From: Wolbachia endosymbiont (group A) of Pogonocherus hispidulus
GTDB taxonomy: Bacteria > Pseudomonadota > Alphaproteobacteria > Rickettsiales > Anaplasmataceae
Assembly: GCF_964028195.1 (NCBI RefSeq)
Contig: NZ_OZ034750.1
Coordinates: 1,588,266-1,652,265 of the forward strand
Direction: 5' to 3'
Length of the DNA: 64,000 nt
Shown: positions 27,152-35,890 of the stretch, piece after piece
How positions within the stretch are numbered: the stretch's first letter is position 1
How the letters are laid out: each line of letters opens with the position of its first letter
The notes under the pieces: generated by a model
Database searches by the model: none
The model's input: the letters and a program-made list of their open reading frames with translations, nothing else
Told to the model about the DNA's origin: nothing
Program-made: the position numbers and the translations under genes

Positions 27152-27269
27152 ATCCCAGTGTCAAGCACTGGGATGACACCATCACAGAGTGAACCAGTGT
27201 CAGCTACTTGAATTTGCCACCTGCTAATTACAATGTTCGTACAGCTTTGTGTCAAGCACTGGGATGACA
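27152..27269. repeat. Right part of the interrupted palindromic element and neighbours
   Basis: ATCCCAGTGTCAAGCACTGG up to GATGAC at 27177 completes the element split by the IS. It is followed by an inverted fragment of the AAGTAGCTGACACTGG family (about 27183-27200), an ACAATGTTCGTACAG block, and a further CAAGCACTGGGATGACA half-unit. Confidence 0.75.
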
Positions 27270-27280
27270 GCTAGCCTGAT

Positions 27281-27334
27281 AACCGTCATCCCGCTGTTTG
27301 TTAGCGGATGAGATACCGCGGCGGTATGACGGTT
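27281..27334. repeat. CCGCGG-type palindromic repeat
   Basis: AACCGTCATCCCGC at the left and GCGGTATGACGGTT at the right are inverted ends, with GATACCGCGGCGG inside. The same family occurs at 28195, 29674-30021, 35169, 41041-41140, 43276 and 55881-56012. Confidence 0.8.
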
Positions 27335-27431
27335 ATCAGTAAACATAAATTACTTTAGCCATGCAATCAGGCTCCCTAAAAACACTTTATAGCTCTTGAG
27401 TATAAAAAAAAAATTCCTTTAATAATAAGGC

Positions 27432-28172
27432 ATGCTAATCAGGAATTTAATCAAACAAGCGACTAAAGTAGGAAGCAGTGAAAATGCAATACGATATATT
27501 GAGTATCTCTATCAATTTGAGAAGTTTAGAAACACATTAAACCTCACTTTATCACTAATAAAGCAAAATAGGCTTTCGTTTGAAATATACCAAGAGGGAT
27601 TAGTGGATATGGAAGAAGGGGTGTGTAAGACAATCAGGTCTTCCGGTGTAAATAGGTATGTTATTGTGCTGAGAAGGTCAAGTCCATACATTATAGTGCA
27701 TGAACTTTCACATATGGTTGAAAATGAGCTTAACTTGAGCCTAGAGCAGGAATTTCTCCATAAGGTTTACCAGGATATTGAGCAGAATTTAAGGCAAGCA
27801 AATGTTCTTGTGCAGAAAATTATTAGCCAAGTTATATTTAAGGAGATACAAGCTTATCACACTGCAAAGTCACGCGCATCTGAATTGTTTGCACGCTATT
27901 TTGAGCTATTTGCTTGGGCACAAGAGGTTTATCCTAAGGATAAAGAATACTTAATTCGCACTCAAGATTTAAACAAAGTGTTCCTTGCTACTGATCAATG
28001 GAAAAAGAGCTGCCTGGATCCACAAATGATGGATAGAATAGATAAGGAAATCAAGGAATACAGCAATAAAACCGCCACTAAAGACGTAACCAAAGTGCAA
28101 AGCAGTTGGACTAATAAATTTTCTCCCGGTAGAGGCAAAAAAATTGGCTCTATATTCGGAGATGATGATTAG
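27432..28172 (+). CDS. Putative zinc metalloprotease (HExxH zincin) of unknown family
   Basis: I do not recognise the exact family of this 246-residue protein. It contains HELSH (90-94), a HExxH zinc motif, preceded by a hydrophobic strand (YIIV). About 57 residues later ELFARYFELF (151-160) supplies a likely third ligand Glu. The spacing and the E-x-FA pattern resemble the catalytic domain of anthrax lethal-factor-like and related zincins. The C-terminus is charged and ends GSIFGDDD. No signal peptide is seen. It is flanked by repeats on both sides, so it is a single gene in an accessory-looking stretch. The substrate is unknown. A host-directed protease is possible but speculative. Confidence 0.65.
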   Translation: MLIRNLIKQATKVGSSENAIRYIEYLYQFEKFRNTLNLTLSLIKQNRLSFEIYQEGLVDMEEGVCKTIRSSGVNRYVIVLRRSSPYIIVHELSHMVENELNLSLEQEFLHKVYQDIEQNLRQANVLVQKIISQVIFKEIQAYHTAKSRASELFARYFELFAWAQEVYPKDKEYLIRTQDLNKVFLATDQWKKSCLDPQMMDRIDKEIKEYSNKTATKDVTKVQSSWTNKFSPGRGKKIGSIFGDDD

Positions 28173-28194
28173 CTTACAGTGCAGGTTTTCCTAT

Positions 28195-28250
28195 GTCATA
28201 CCGCTGCGAACCGTCATACCGCGATTCATTCCACAACTGTACGAACGTTG
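28195..28250. repeat. CCGCGG-type repeat fragment
   Basis: GTCATACCGCTGCGAACCG and GTCATACCGCGATTCATTCC, followed by ACAACTGTACGAACGTTG. This last block is shared with other gaps (for example 36839, 40978 and 46970). Confidence 0.65.
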
Positions 28251-28272
28251 TAGTTTGGGCCACCAGTGGGGT

Positions 28273-28408
28273 GTCATCCCAGTGCCCAGACACTGGGATC
28301 CAGGAATTTTATTAAGTTGGTAAGCATAAAAGTAGCCATTTTATGTAAAAATACAACATTTTGATGATTATGAAAAAGCTGGATCCCAGTGTCAAGCACT
28401 GGGATGAC
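28273..28408. repeat. Palindromic element, CCCAGTG family, 136 bp
   Basis: It starts GTCATCCCAGTGCCCAGACA and ends with CAAGCACTGGGATGAC. Its interior matches that of the copy at 40807-40942. The rest of the 28173-28609 gap holds other short repeat pieces and no gene. Confidence 0.85.
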
Positions 28409-28609
28409 ATCATAGAGGCACTGGAATGACACCCTTCCGGTGGGAATTGCTCTAAAACTACAATGTTCGTATAGTTATGCGCTTGGCGCTGAAATTCAGC
28501 AGATCTTACTCATTTTAGTTATAGCAGTTCGTTCTATAAGGGTGTAATCTTTTCTTAACTTCTATAGCGTTTCAAGGTATAGTTTTTATAATAAAGTGTT
28601 CGAATATAC

Positions 28610-29617
28610 ATGAAAACCATTTTAGCTGTTGAAACAAGCTGCGACGAAACTGCAGTAGCGATTGTAAATAGTGACAAGCAAGTCCTTGCTCACGAAATTC
28701 TCTCCCAAGCAGAACACAAAAAACGCGGTGGGGTGATCCCTGAAATAGCTTCACGTGCTCATATGGAGCATTTAAGTGGTCTAATAAAAAGCGCCGTGGA
28801 AAAATCTAACCTTAACTTTTGTGACCTCAATGCAATTGCAGCAACATCAGGACCAGGACTCATAGGTGGACTAATAGTTGGTACAATGATGGCTAAAGCA
28901 ATTGCGCATGTAGCACAAAAACCGTTCATTGCAGTGAATCACTTAGAAGCGCATGCATTGGTTATTAGGTTACTGCATGAGGTAAAATTTCCATTTTTAG
29001 TCCTACTAATATCAGGTGGTCACTGTCAATTTTTAATTGCACAGGATGTAGGTAAATATATTAAACTCGGGAAGACACTTGATGACTCGTTAGGAGAAGC
29101 ATTTGATAAAGTTGCTAAGATGCTGGGTTTAAGCTATCCCGGAGGGCCATTAATTGAAAAGTTAGCTAAAAAAGGCAATGGTGTAAGATTTAAACTGCCA
29201 AGGGCAATGATAAAACGTTCTGGATGTAATTTTTCGTTTTCTGGAATCAAAACAGCAGTAAAAAACTTGGTGCAAGAACTTAAAATGAGCGAGCAAGATG
29301 TATGTGATGTATGTGCTTCGTTTCAAGGGTGTATTAGTGACATACTGCTGGACAGGGTTAGTAATGCGATTATTATGGCCGAATCTTTAAATATCAAAAT
29401 CAATGACTTTGTGATTACCGGCGGAGTTGCAGCAAATAATTTCTTGAGAGAAAAATTAAAAAAACACACAAACTTAAACATATTTTTCCCCCCTAATAAT
29501 CTATGTACAGACAATGCAGTAATGGTTGGATGGGCAGGAATTGAAAGGTTACAGAAGAATTATATAGATCCACTTAATTTTGCACCAAGGCCAAAGTGGG
29601 AATTAGAAAGTTATTAA
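28610..29617 (+). CDS. tsaD: tRNA N6-threonylcarbamoyladenosine transferase catalytic subunit
   Basis: Transfers threonylcarbamoyl to A37 of ANN-decoding tRNAs together with TsaB and TsaE. The 335-residue protein has the ASKHA fold with VETSCDET at the N-terminus, the metal-binding HLEAH (His111, His115), SGPGLIGGL, the LGEAFDKVAKMLGL loop, and ITGGVAANNFLR. The length is normal. It stands alone between two repeat-rich gaps. Confidence 0.97.
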   Translation: MKTILAVETSCDETAVAIVNSDKQVLAHEILSQAEHKKRGGVIPEIASRAHMEHLSGLIKSAVEKSNLNFCDLNAIAATSGPGLIGGLIVGTMMAKAIAHVAQKPFIAVNHLEAHALVIRLLHEVKFPFLVLLISGGHCQFLIAQDVGKYIKLGKTLDDSLGEAFDKVAKMLGLSYPGGPLIEKLAKKGNGVRFKLPRAMIKRSGCNFSFSGIKTAVKNLVQELKMSEQDVCDVCASFQGCISDILLDRVSNAIIMAESLNIKINDFVITGGVAANNFLREKLKKHTNLNIFFPPNNLCTDNAVMVGWAGIERLQKNYIDPLNFAPRPKWELESY

Positions 29618-29673
29618 AAGCTCTCAATTCTGAATTATAGCTAAAGTGACTTAGGTTGACCGACAATTTGAAA

Positions 29674-30021
29674 AACCGTCATTCCGCTACGTGTTAGCGG
29701 AATCTACACCGCGAATGAATCTATAGCTGTACGAACATTGTGATTTGAGAACAATTTCCACAAGGGAGGATGTCATTCCAGTGCTTGGCACTGGGATGAC
29801 AGCTACCCTGACAACCGTCATCCCGCTACGTGTTAGCGGGATCTCTTGTTAGCGCCGTGGCGGTATGACGTAGGATTGCTGTCATTCCGCTGCTTGTTAG
29901 CGGATGAGATACCGCGAATAAATCGCGGTATGACGGTTTGCGGCTGCATGACGATGGTTTATACCTCGTCATCCCGCTGCTTGTTAGCGGGATCTCTTGT
30001 TAGCGCCGTGGCGGTATGACG
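29674..30021. repeat. Cluster of CCGCG-type palindromes
   Basis: At least four repeat units lie end to end: GTCATTCCGCTACGTGTTAGC at 29678, GTCATCCCGCTACGTGTTAGC near 29818, GTCATTCCGCTGCTTGTTAGC near 29890 and GTCATCCCGCTGCTTGTTAGC near 29970. A CCCAGTG-type half-unit (29772-29800) sits between the first two. Two copies end in CTCTTGTTAGCGCCGTGGCG followed by GTATGACGTAG. The rest of the 29618-30196 gap is AT-rich with no gene seen. Confidence 0.85.
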
Positions 30022-30196
30022 TAGCTCAGTTATAGGCAATGAAGGAAATATTAACTATACTTCTTTTTACCATTGTTTATATTTCCTATTCACATATATT
30101 AATATTTTACTTACTTAAAGCAGGCTAACTACCGTTATTAATATTTTTGTAATAAAAATTGTATATGGTGCATATAATCAAATTAAGAGGAAGATT

Positions 30197-31942
30197 GTGG
30201 AAATTACGCCATCAATAAAAAAAGAATTGAAGCAAAGTACTCTATATATTTGTCTAGAAAAATGCAAAAGTGCATTTTGGTTCATCTTTTGGTTTAGTGC
30301 GGGAATCAATTTATTAATGTTATTCCTACCACTTTATACCTCTCAAGTGCTTGATCGGGTGATATCAAGCGAAAGTGTATCAACACTAACTATGCTGACA
30401 ATTATCACTTTATCTGCATTTGCATGTTCTGCAATGCTTGAAACTTGTCGATATTTAGCCATGGCAAAAATAGGTGATTGGATCGATAAAACTGCAACAC
30501 CAGATCTGATAGTAAGGTCAATCAGGCTAACGTCAGTGCAGAGCTCAACTTCAAGTGGTGAAGCAATACGAGATCTCGGGGTAATAAAAAATTTCATTAC
30601 AGGAAATGGTATATTCTCACTGTTTGATACTCCATGGTCGTTAATTTACCTTGTTGTGATTTTCATGATACACACCTCCACGGGGTTTATAGCTATTGCT
30701 GGAATCATTATATTAGTCTCTATGGCAATATGGAATGAACTTGCCACTAAACGAATATTACAAGAAACCAACGAAGAAACTATACGGAATATCAATGCTA
30801 TAGATGTTGCAACAAGAAATGCAGAAGTAGTTGAAGCTATGGGCATGTCAGAATTCATAGTCTCTGATTGGTGTAAACGAAATGATCAGAATCGAGCAAT
30901 GCAAATTAAAGCACAAAATCGCTCTAATGTAATTACTGGAATCACTAAGTTTTTGCGCTCAACTCTGCAAATATCAGTAATTGGAACAGGTGCATTACTT
31001 GCAATTACAGCTCATAAAACTGCTGGTAGCATCATCGCTGCTTCAATTTTAATGGGTAGAGTGTTAGCACCATTTGACGCTGCGGTTCATACTTGGAAGT
31101 TTTTAAATCAGGCTAGAATGTCATATGGAAGGCTACAAAGACTTATATTAACATCGCCAAAAAGAGAGCAAACGATGGCTCTACCAGAACCTGAAGGAAA
31201 ATTGGAATTTGATAGAGTATTTTTTACTCCCTATGGAAGCAATAAGCCGACAGTAAAAGGAATATCATTTGTAATAGAACCAGGAGACGTAGTAGGTGTG
31301 ATTGGTGCAAGTGCTTCTGGTAAATCCACTATCGCAAAATTAACTGTTGGTGTATGGAAGCCAATATCTGGTGTGGTCAGACTAGATGGCGCTGATGTAT
31401 ATACTTGGAATCGAGAAAATTTTGGTAATTATGTTGGCTACTTACCTCAAGATATTGAGTTATTTAACACTAGTGTCAAAGCTAATATTGCTCGCATGAG
31501 GCCAGATCCAAATCCTGAAGAAATAATCAAAGCAGCAAAAATTGCAGGAATACATGAACTAATACTAAGCTTACCAAATGGATATGATACAACAATAGGA
31601 GGTCCTGGAGGAGTAACGCTCTCTGGCGGCCAAAAACAGCTTCTTGGACTTGCCAGAGCTTTTTATGGTCACACAAAACTTTTAGTACTTGATGAACCAA
31701 ACGCTAACTTAGATAGCAATGGAGAGGCGTGTTTAATTAACGCAATCAATGTTACAAGAAAACAAAATACTACTACTGTTATCATCACTCACAAACTACC
31801 GTTATTGTCCGTAGTTGATAAGGTGATCCTCATGTCAGATGGTGTCATTTACGCTATGGGACCAAAAGATGAGATTTTGAGCAAATTAGTTGCTCCATCA
31901 TCAAATACCACAGAAGATGAGCGCTCTTCAGCAAATGGTTAG
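30197..31942 (+). CDS. Type I secretion system permease/ATPase
   Basis: A 581-residue half-size ABC exporter of the PrtD/HlyB class. A membrane domain (about 20-310) has helices such as FWFSAGINLLMLFLPLY. The ATPase follows with Walker A GASASGKST, signature LSGGQKQ and Walker B LLVLDEPNANLD. The PrtD-type features (VLDRVISSESVSTL, VAAMEAMGM-like VEAMGMSEF) are clear. It pumps proteins with C-terminal signals through a periplasmic adaptor and an outer-membrane channel, neither of which is here. The start codon is GTG, with AAGAGGAAG upstream. The C-terminal 20 residues are polar. Confidence 0.93.
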   Translation: MEITPSIKKELKQSTLYICLEKCKSAFWFIFWFSAGINLLMLFLPLYTSQVLDRVISSESVSTLTMLTIITLSAFACSAMLETCRYLAMAKIGDWIDKTATPDLIVRSIRLTSVQSSTSSGEAIRDLGVIKNFITGNGIFSLFDTPWSLIYLVVIFMIHTSTGFIAIAGIIILVSMAIWNELATKRILQETNEETIRNINAIDVATRNAEVVEAMGMSEFIVSDWCKRNDQNRAMQIKAQNRSNVITGITKFLRSTLQISVIGTGALLAITAHKTAGSIIAASILMGRVLAPFDAAVHTWKFLNQARMSYGRLQRLILTSPKREQTMALPEPEGKLEFDRVFFTPYGSNKPTVKGISFVIEPGDVVGVIGASASGKSTIAKLTVGVWKPISGVVRLDGADVYTWNRENFGNYVGYLPQDIELFNTSVKANIARMRPDPNPEEIIKAAKIAGIHELILSLPNGYDTTIGGPGGVTLSGGQKQLLGLARAFYGHTKLLVLDEPNANLDSNGEACLINAINVTRKQNTTTVIITHKLPLLSVVDKVILMSDGVIYAMGPKDEILSKLVAPSSNTTEDERSSANG

Positions 31943-32257
31943 TTCTAAATTCTGTATCTGAAATAACAACTGTTCCAGTATTACTAGAAATGTTTACCAT
32001 TAGAAATAATATTACAAGAATAGTAAATAGATTAATAACTCCTATTAATTAAAGTTAATCGGCAGATAGTGTATATTTCTAATTAATGAGCTTTCTTAAT
32101 TTATCAATTAAATAGCTTAATATTAGTAGTAATTTTATAAAAAAATTATAATATAAATAATGTTGCTGCGAAAATTTATAACAATATTTCCCTCTAACGT
32201 TTAATGAATTTCAATAAATTGCCTTTTTAATTCTAGATAAGTACACGCTTTGTTAAT
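31943..32257. other. AT-rich intergenic stretch, no gene seen
   Basis: 315 very AT-rich bases between the secretion ATPase gene and the GspL-like gene. There are many TTAA tetramers, but none at the 7-base spacing of a CtrA box. No repeat, RNA or convincing promoter is recognised. Confidence 0.6.
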
Positions 32258-33697
32258 ATGTTTAGTTCAAAATCCAAAAGTAAGTTTATGCTTTCTATTG
32301 GAGAAGAAGGCATAATGTTACTATATTTTAAAAATAACACTTTAAATAAAAGGTATTTTGTTAAGGGCAAAAACGATAAAGCTGTTTCCGATTTAATTTC
32401 ATGTCTTTCATCAGACAAAAAAGCACCTTTATACCTGGTGCTTAATCATGCAGATCAAAATTACTCGCTACAGTTTATTACAAGGGCAAACAAGATTAGT
32501 GCCTATCTATCAGCAAAAACAAAGATGGAGCATTTTTCTCGTAATAATGACATAAGTTTAGTTTTTTTGGTTGAGAAGCCAAACAAATTCAATCAAAACT
32601 GGTGCTATCTTCTTGTTTCATCAAAAGCAAAGCATTTAGTAGAATATTGGTTGAATGTGTTTATTGAGATAGGCTCCAACTTTAAGGGAATATTAATGTT
32701 TCCTATAGAAATAAGTAATATAACAAAAAAGATTCTACATAAAGATCCTAATAATTGGAAAATTATAGTTGCTGCAACTAAAACGGGAGGCTATAGACAA
32801 GTGGTTCTTAAAGAGAATAAAATGATATTTACGCGTTTAGTACCATTTACTAATGATAATTTACCAGGAATTATTGCTGGTGGAATATATCAGGAAGTGC
32901 AAAACACTATTCGATCCTTAACTAAGTTTGGGTTTGAAAAAAATAACCCTATCGACCTTTGCATCATAGTGTCAGAAGATATTAAAGCTAGTTTATCAGT
33001 CATAAATTTTTCAGAGAACAGTGTGAACATATTAACTCCATATGAGTTAGGCAAACTATTAGGAGCAGAACTAGCTATAAGTGAAAAAGATAACTTTTGC
33101 GATACCATAATTTTGTTTCACAGCTTTAAGAATAAATTAGCAGCTATTTTTAATACAAAGGAAACTAAAGAATTTTATCTATTCAATTACCTTTATTTAA
33201 ACTCTCCTCAAATTTTTCTATACTTCGCTTTGGTTTTAGTTGTAATTAACGCCCTTTGTTTGCTAAATTTGTATTCAAACTTCAATGTCGCCGATAATTT
33301 ATCCGCAAAGCAGAACACCTTAAATAACCAATTAACAAAACTTAGCCAAAGCTATAATGTAAAAAAAATAGATGAAATTTATGATTTTATTAATATCAAT
33401 AATATTTTATCAAGAATAGAATACTCTCCTCTTACACAAGTTAAGTATGTAGAAAAGTTAAAAGTACCAGGTATAGAACTTCGATCATTTGAATGGAATT
33501 ATAATGAGGCAAAAAGTTATATTACTACAACTTTAAGGTTTGATTTTCAATCCGGTAAAAATATTTCTCATCAATACGAGAAACTACGAAAAAATTTAAA
33601 TGATAATTTTCGTACCTATGACATTAGTATTTCTAGCTTACCTGCTGCTAAAGAGCAAAATCTATCTATTGATGTTAAAATAGGAGAGGCAATGTAG
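32258..33697 (+). CDS. GspL/PilM-PilN-like membrane protein (tentative)
   Basis: I do not recognise this 479-residue protein by sequence, but its layout is informative. A large cytoplasmic domain (1-315) is followed by one membrane helix (318-337), a short coiled coil (345-365) and a 110-residue periplasmic domain. That is the architecture of GspL of type II secretion, or of a PilM-PilN fusion of type IV pili (actin-like cytoplasmic domain, helix, ferredoxin-like domain). It leads a tight three-gene operon: the next genes begin 5 and 2 bases after the previous stops. No secretin, pilin or assembly ATPase is in the window. Confidence 0.5.
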   Translation: MFSSKSKSKFMLSIGEEGIMLLYFKNNTLNKRYFVKGKNDKAVSDLISCLSSDKKAPLYLVLNHADQNYSLQFITRANKISAYLSAKTKMEHFSRNNDISLVFLVEKPNKFNQNWCYLLVSSKAKHLVEYWLNVFIEIGSNFKGILMFPIEISNITKKILHKDPNNWKIIVAATKTGGYRQVVLKENKMIFTRLVPFTNDNLPGIIAGGIYQEVQNTIRSLTKFGFEKNNPIDLCIIVSEDIKASLSVINFSENSVNILTPYELGKLLGAELAISEKDNFCDTIILFHSFKNKLAAIFNTKETKEFYLFNYLYLNSPQIFLYFALVLVVINALCLLNLYSNFNVADNLSAKQNTLNNQLTKLSQSYNVKKIDEIYDFININNILSRIEYSPLTQVKYVEKLKVPGIELRSFEWNYNEAKSYITTTLRFDFQSGKNISHQYEKLRKNLNDNFRTYDISISSLPAAKEQNLSIDVKIGEAM

Positions 33698-33701
33698 ATT
33701 A

Positions 33702-34310
33702 ATGACTATCTCTCAACTAAAAAGAAAAGCTACAATTCAGTTTATATCGTATTTGTTATTATCTGTTGGATTAATAGGGTTATTAACATATGTTGTTATC
33801 TATAACGAAAAGGTTTATAATAAAAACCAAATTGCGATTGATAAAACACGTTTTATTAATTTACAGATTACTGGAATTCAAAAAAAGGAAGTTGTTCTAA
33901 ATAAAAACCTAGATTTATGGAAAAAAATTTCTTCTTCAAATTTACACAGTAGCAGATACATTGCAAATTTAGATTTCGAGCTTAGCAAGTTATATAAAAA
34001 GTACTATATATTAGAACCTGAAATATCAATTTCTATACCCGAAGAAGTTGAGCTCCACAACAAAAGTGAACGCACAAAAGTAATAAAAAGTGAAGTGGCC
34101 CTAAATTTAAGCTCAATCAGCGATAAGCATATTTTTTTATTTCTACAGTCTATTCCAAATCTGCCTGGTTATGTTATGATCAAATCTCTTATTTTAAACA
34201 AGCAGAGAAATATTGATGCTGCAACTATGAATCAGATTTTGAATGGTAATATGATAGAGATAGTGAGAGCTAATATAGTCTTTGATTGGTATACTATATT
34301 AAGTAGATAA
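33702..34310 (+). CDS. GspM/PilO-like membrane protein (tentative)
   Basis: This 202-residue protein has a short cytoplasmic N-terminus, one membrane helix (about 13-34), a charged coiled-coil segment (about 35-95) and a small C-terminal domain of alternating strands and helices. This is the standard layout of GspM and PilO. It is the second gene of the operon, starting 5 bases after the GspL-like gene. Sequence identity to known families is not visible to me, so the assignment rests on architecture and neighbours. Confidence 0.45.
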   Translation: MTISQLKRKATIQFISYLLLSVGLIGLLTYVVIYNEKVYNKNQIAIDKTRFINLQITGIQKKEVVLNKNLDLWKKISSSNLHSSRYIANLDFELSKLYKKYYILEPEISISIPEEVELHNKSERTKVIKSEVALNLSSISDKHIFLFLQSIPNLPGYVMIKSLILNKQRNIDAATMNQILNGNMIEIVRANIVFDWYTILSR

Positions 34311-34311
34311 G

Positions 34312-35130
34312 GTGATGAACATAAAGCTGTTTTTTATTTTTACGCTACTCATTTCCAATGTTAATGCATATTGCAGTTGTGAAGATATCATAGAAAGCAT
34401 AGGAATTTGTAAGGAGTATTCTTGCCGACAACATATTGGCAATGAAGATTTTATTGAGCATAAAATATTAGGATTGAATAGTGGAAATTTATGCGTGTAT
34501 ATAGAAAAACAAGGTAATGATGAAATGGTTTGTCATCATTCTCAGTATGGAATGATGATAGAAAAAAGATATTTTGAAAGTATTCTTAAAGTTGGCAATC
34601 AAGAAATTGATGATTTTATTGATATAGCAAATTTGCGTGCAAAAGAGTGTTTCTTTATTAACAATCAAAAACTAAGCTATACAGATCAGGACGATATAAT
34701 AAGAGAAGCAGTGGAAAGTGACTTTGACGTTTTGTTACAATATAGTAACGTAAAAAGCATTTTTTTTGATGAAGAGCCAATTAATAAAATGGTCAATGAA
34801 ATGGAAAAGTTCAATTTACGGTCTTCAAGAGCTGCAAAAGAGGAGGTATCAGATAATTTCAACTGTAAGGTAGTGAGTTTAGACTCAATTTTATATCTTT
34901 CTCCCGATACATGGAAAATATGGGTAAATGGAAAGCTGTTTATAAATACTAAGGATTTAAAAGTGCACTCAGTCACTGAAAATTATGTAACTTTTGTATG
35001 GACCGTAGATCAAAAAGCAATAAAAAAGCATGCGAATGATTCTCAAAATGTATATCTTGGACATGGGAGTGTTATGTTTACGCTTTATCCAAAACAAAAA
35101 TTTGACTTGGATAGCTTATCTATTAAATAA
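34312..35130 (+). CDS. Exported Cys-rich protein with a PilP/GspC-like C-terminus (tentative)
   Basis: A 272-residue protein with a cleavable signal peptide (about 1-19, cut after NVNA) and several cysteines in the mature N-terminus (CSCEDIIESIGICKEYSC). The last 85 residues contain LDSILYLSPDTWKIWVNGK, then VTFVW and VMFTLYP. This resembles the beta-rich homology region of PilP and GspC, which links inner-membrane partners to a secretin. It is the third gene of the operon, 1 base after the second stop. Location in the periplasm is well supported. The PilP/GspC comparison is inference. Confidence 0.5.
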   Translation: MMNIKLFFIFTLLISNVNAYCSCEDIIESIGICKEYSCRQHIGNEDFIEHKILGLNSGNLCVYIEKQGNDEMVCHHSQYGMMIEKRYFESILKVGNQEIDDFIDIANLRAKECFFINNQKLSYTDQDDIIREAVESDFDVLLQYSNVKSIFFDEEPINKMVNEMEKFNLRSSRAAKEEVSDNFNCKVVSLDSILYLSPDTWKIWVNGKLFINTKDLKVHSVTENYVTFVWTVDQKAIKKHANDSQNVYLGHGSVMFTLYPKQKFDLDSLSIK

Positions 35131-35168
35131 TTTAGTATATAGCCAAAGTGACTTACGACAATTTGAAA

Positions 35169-35257
35169 AACCGTCATCCCGCTGCTTGTTAGCTGATGAG
35201 ATACCGCGGCGGTATGACGGTCCGCTACGTGTTAGCGGGATCTAGAGATACCGCGGG
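35169..35257. repeat. CCGCGG-type palindromic repeat
   Basis: AACCGTCATCCCGCTGCTTG at the left, GATACCGCGGCGGTATGACG in the middle and TTAGCGGGATCTAGAGATAC at the right. It lies immediately upstream of the tRNA-Arg gene. Confidence 0.8.
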
Positions 35258-35266
35258 TCTATACAT

Positions 35267-35340
35267 GCGCTTGTAGCTCAGTTGGATAGAGCGTTGCCCT
35301 CCGGAGGCAAAGGCCGTGGGTTCGAATCCCTCCAAGCGCA
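35267..35340 (+). tRNA. tRNA-Arg (anticodon CCG)
   Basis: 74 bases fold as a cloverleaf: acceptor GCGCTTG/CAAGCGC, D-arm AGCTCAGTTGGATAGAGC, anticodon stem TTGCC/GGCAA with loop CTCCGGA (anticodon CCG, reads CGG), and T-arm with GGGTTCGAATCCC. The 3' CCA is not encoded. A CCGCGG-type repeat ends 9 bases upstream. Confidence 0.96.
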
Positions 35341-35407
35341 CTTTTAATAAAATTTGACAATAGTACTTTCACATAAGATAATAAAGGGATTTATTTAGAA
35401 CATAATT

Positions 35408-35881
35408 ATGTCTGGTGGTACCATAAACAAAGTCATACTAGTTGGTAATTTAGGAAAAGATCCTGAAATTAGGACTACACAAAATGGAAAAGAAATGGCA
35501 AGTTTTTCAATAGCCACATCTGAAAGTTGGACTGACAAACTTTCCGGTATGCGCTCTGAAAAGACAGAGTGGCATAATATCGTAATTTTTAGTGAAGGAT
35601 TAGTAAAAATCGTCAAAGATTTTGCACGTAAAGGCAGTAAAGTTTATGTTGAAGGTTCTTTGAGAACTAGAAAATGGACTGACCAAAATGGCAGTGAAAG
35701 ATACACAACAGAGGTGGTTCTATATAATTTTAATAGCGCTCTTACTCTCTTAGATTCGCGACCAAATTCCGATTACAAGCCAAGTGAATACAAGCAAAAT
35801 GAAACAGAACAAAAAAATAAGTACGAAAGTTTTGACAACGATATAAAAGATGAACTAATCGACGATGAAATACCATTTTAA
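35408..35881 (+). CDS. ssb: Single-stranded DNA-binding protein
   Basis: This 157-residue protein has an OB fold (about 5-110: [59 protein letters not shown]), a polar linker, and the acidic tip DDEIPF that recruits repair and replication partners. The length is typical. dapA follows after 9 bases. Confidence 0.97.
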   Translation: MSGGTINKVILVGNLGKDPEIRTTQNGKEMASFSIATSESWTDKLSGMRSEKTEWHNIVIFSEGLVKIVKDFARKGSKVYVEGSLRTRKWTDQNGSERYTTEVVLYNFNSALTLLDSRPNSDYKPSEYKQNETEQKNKYESFDNDIKDELIDDEIPF

Positions 35882-35890
35882 CAATTTAAA

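Noticed and set aside
29674..30021. Possible CRISPR array from regularly spaced repeats
   Set aside because: Repeat units differ in length and orientation, spacers are themselves repeat pieces of unequal size, and no cas genes are present.
32041..32130. CtrA boxes in the AT-rich gap before the GspL-like gene
   Set aside because: TTAA pairs there are spaced by 6 or 8 bases, not 7.
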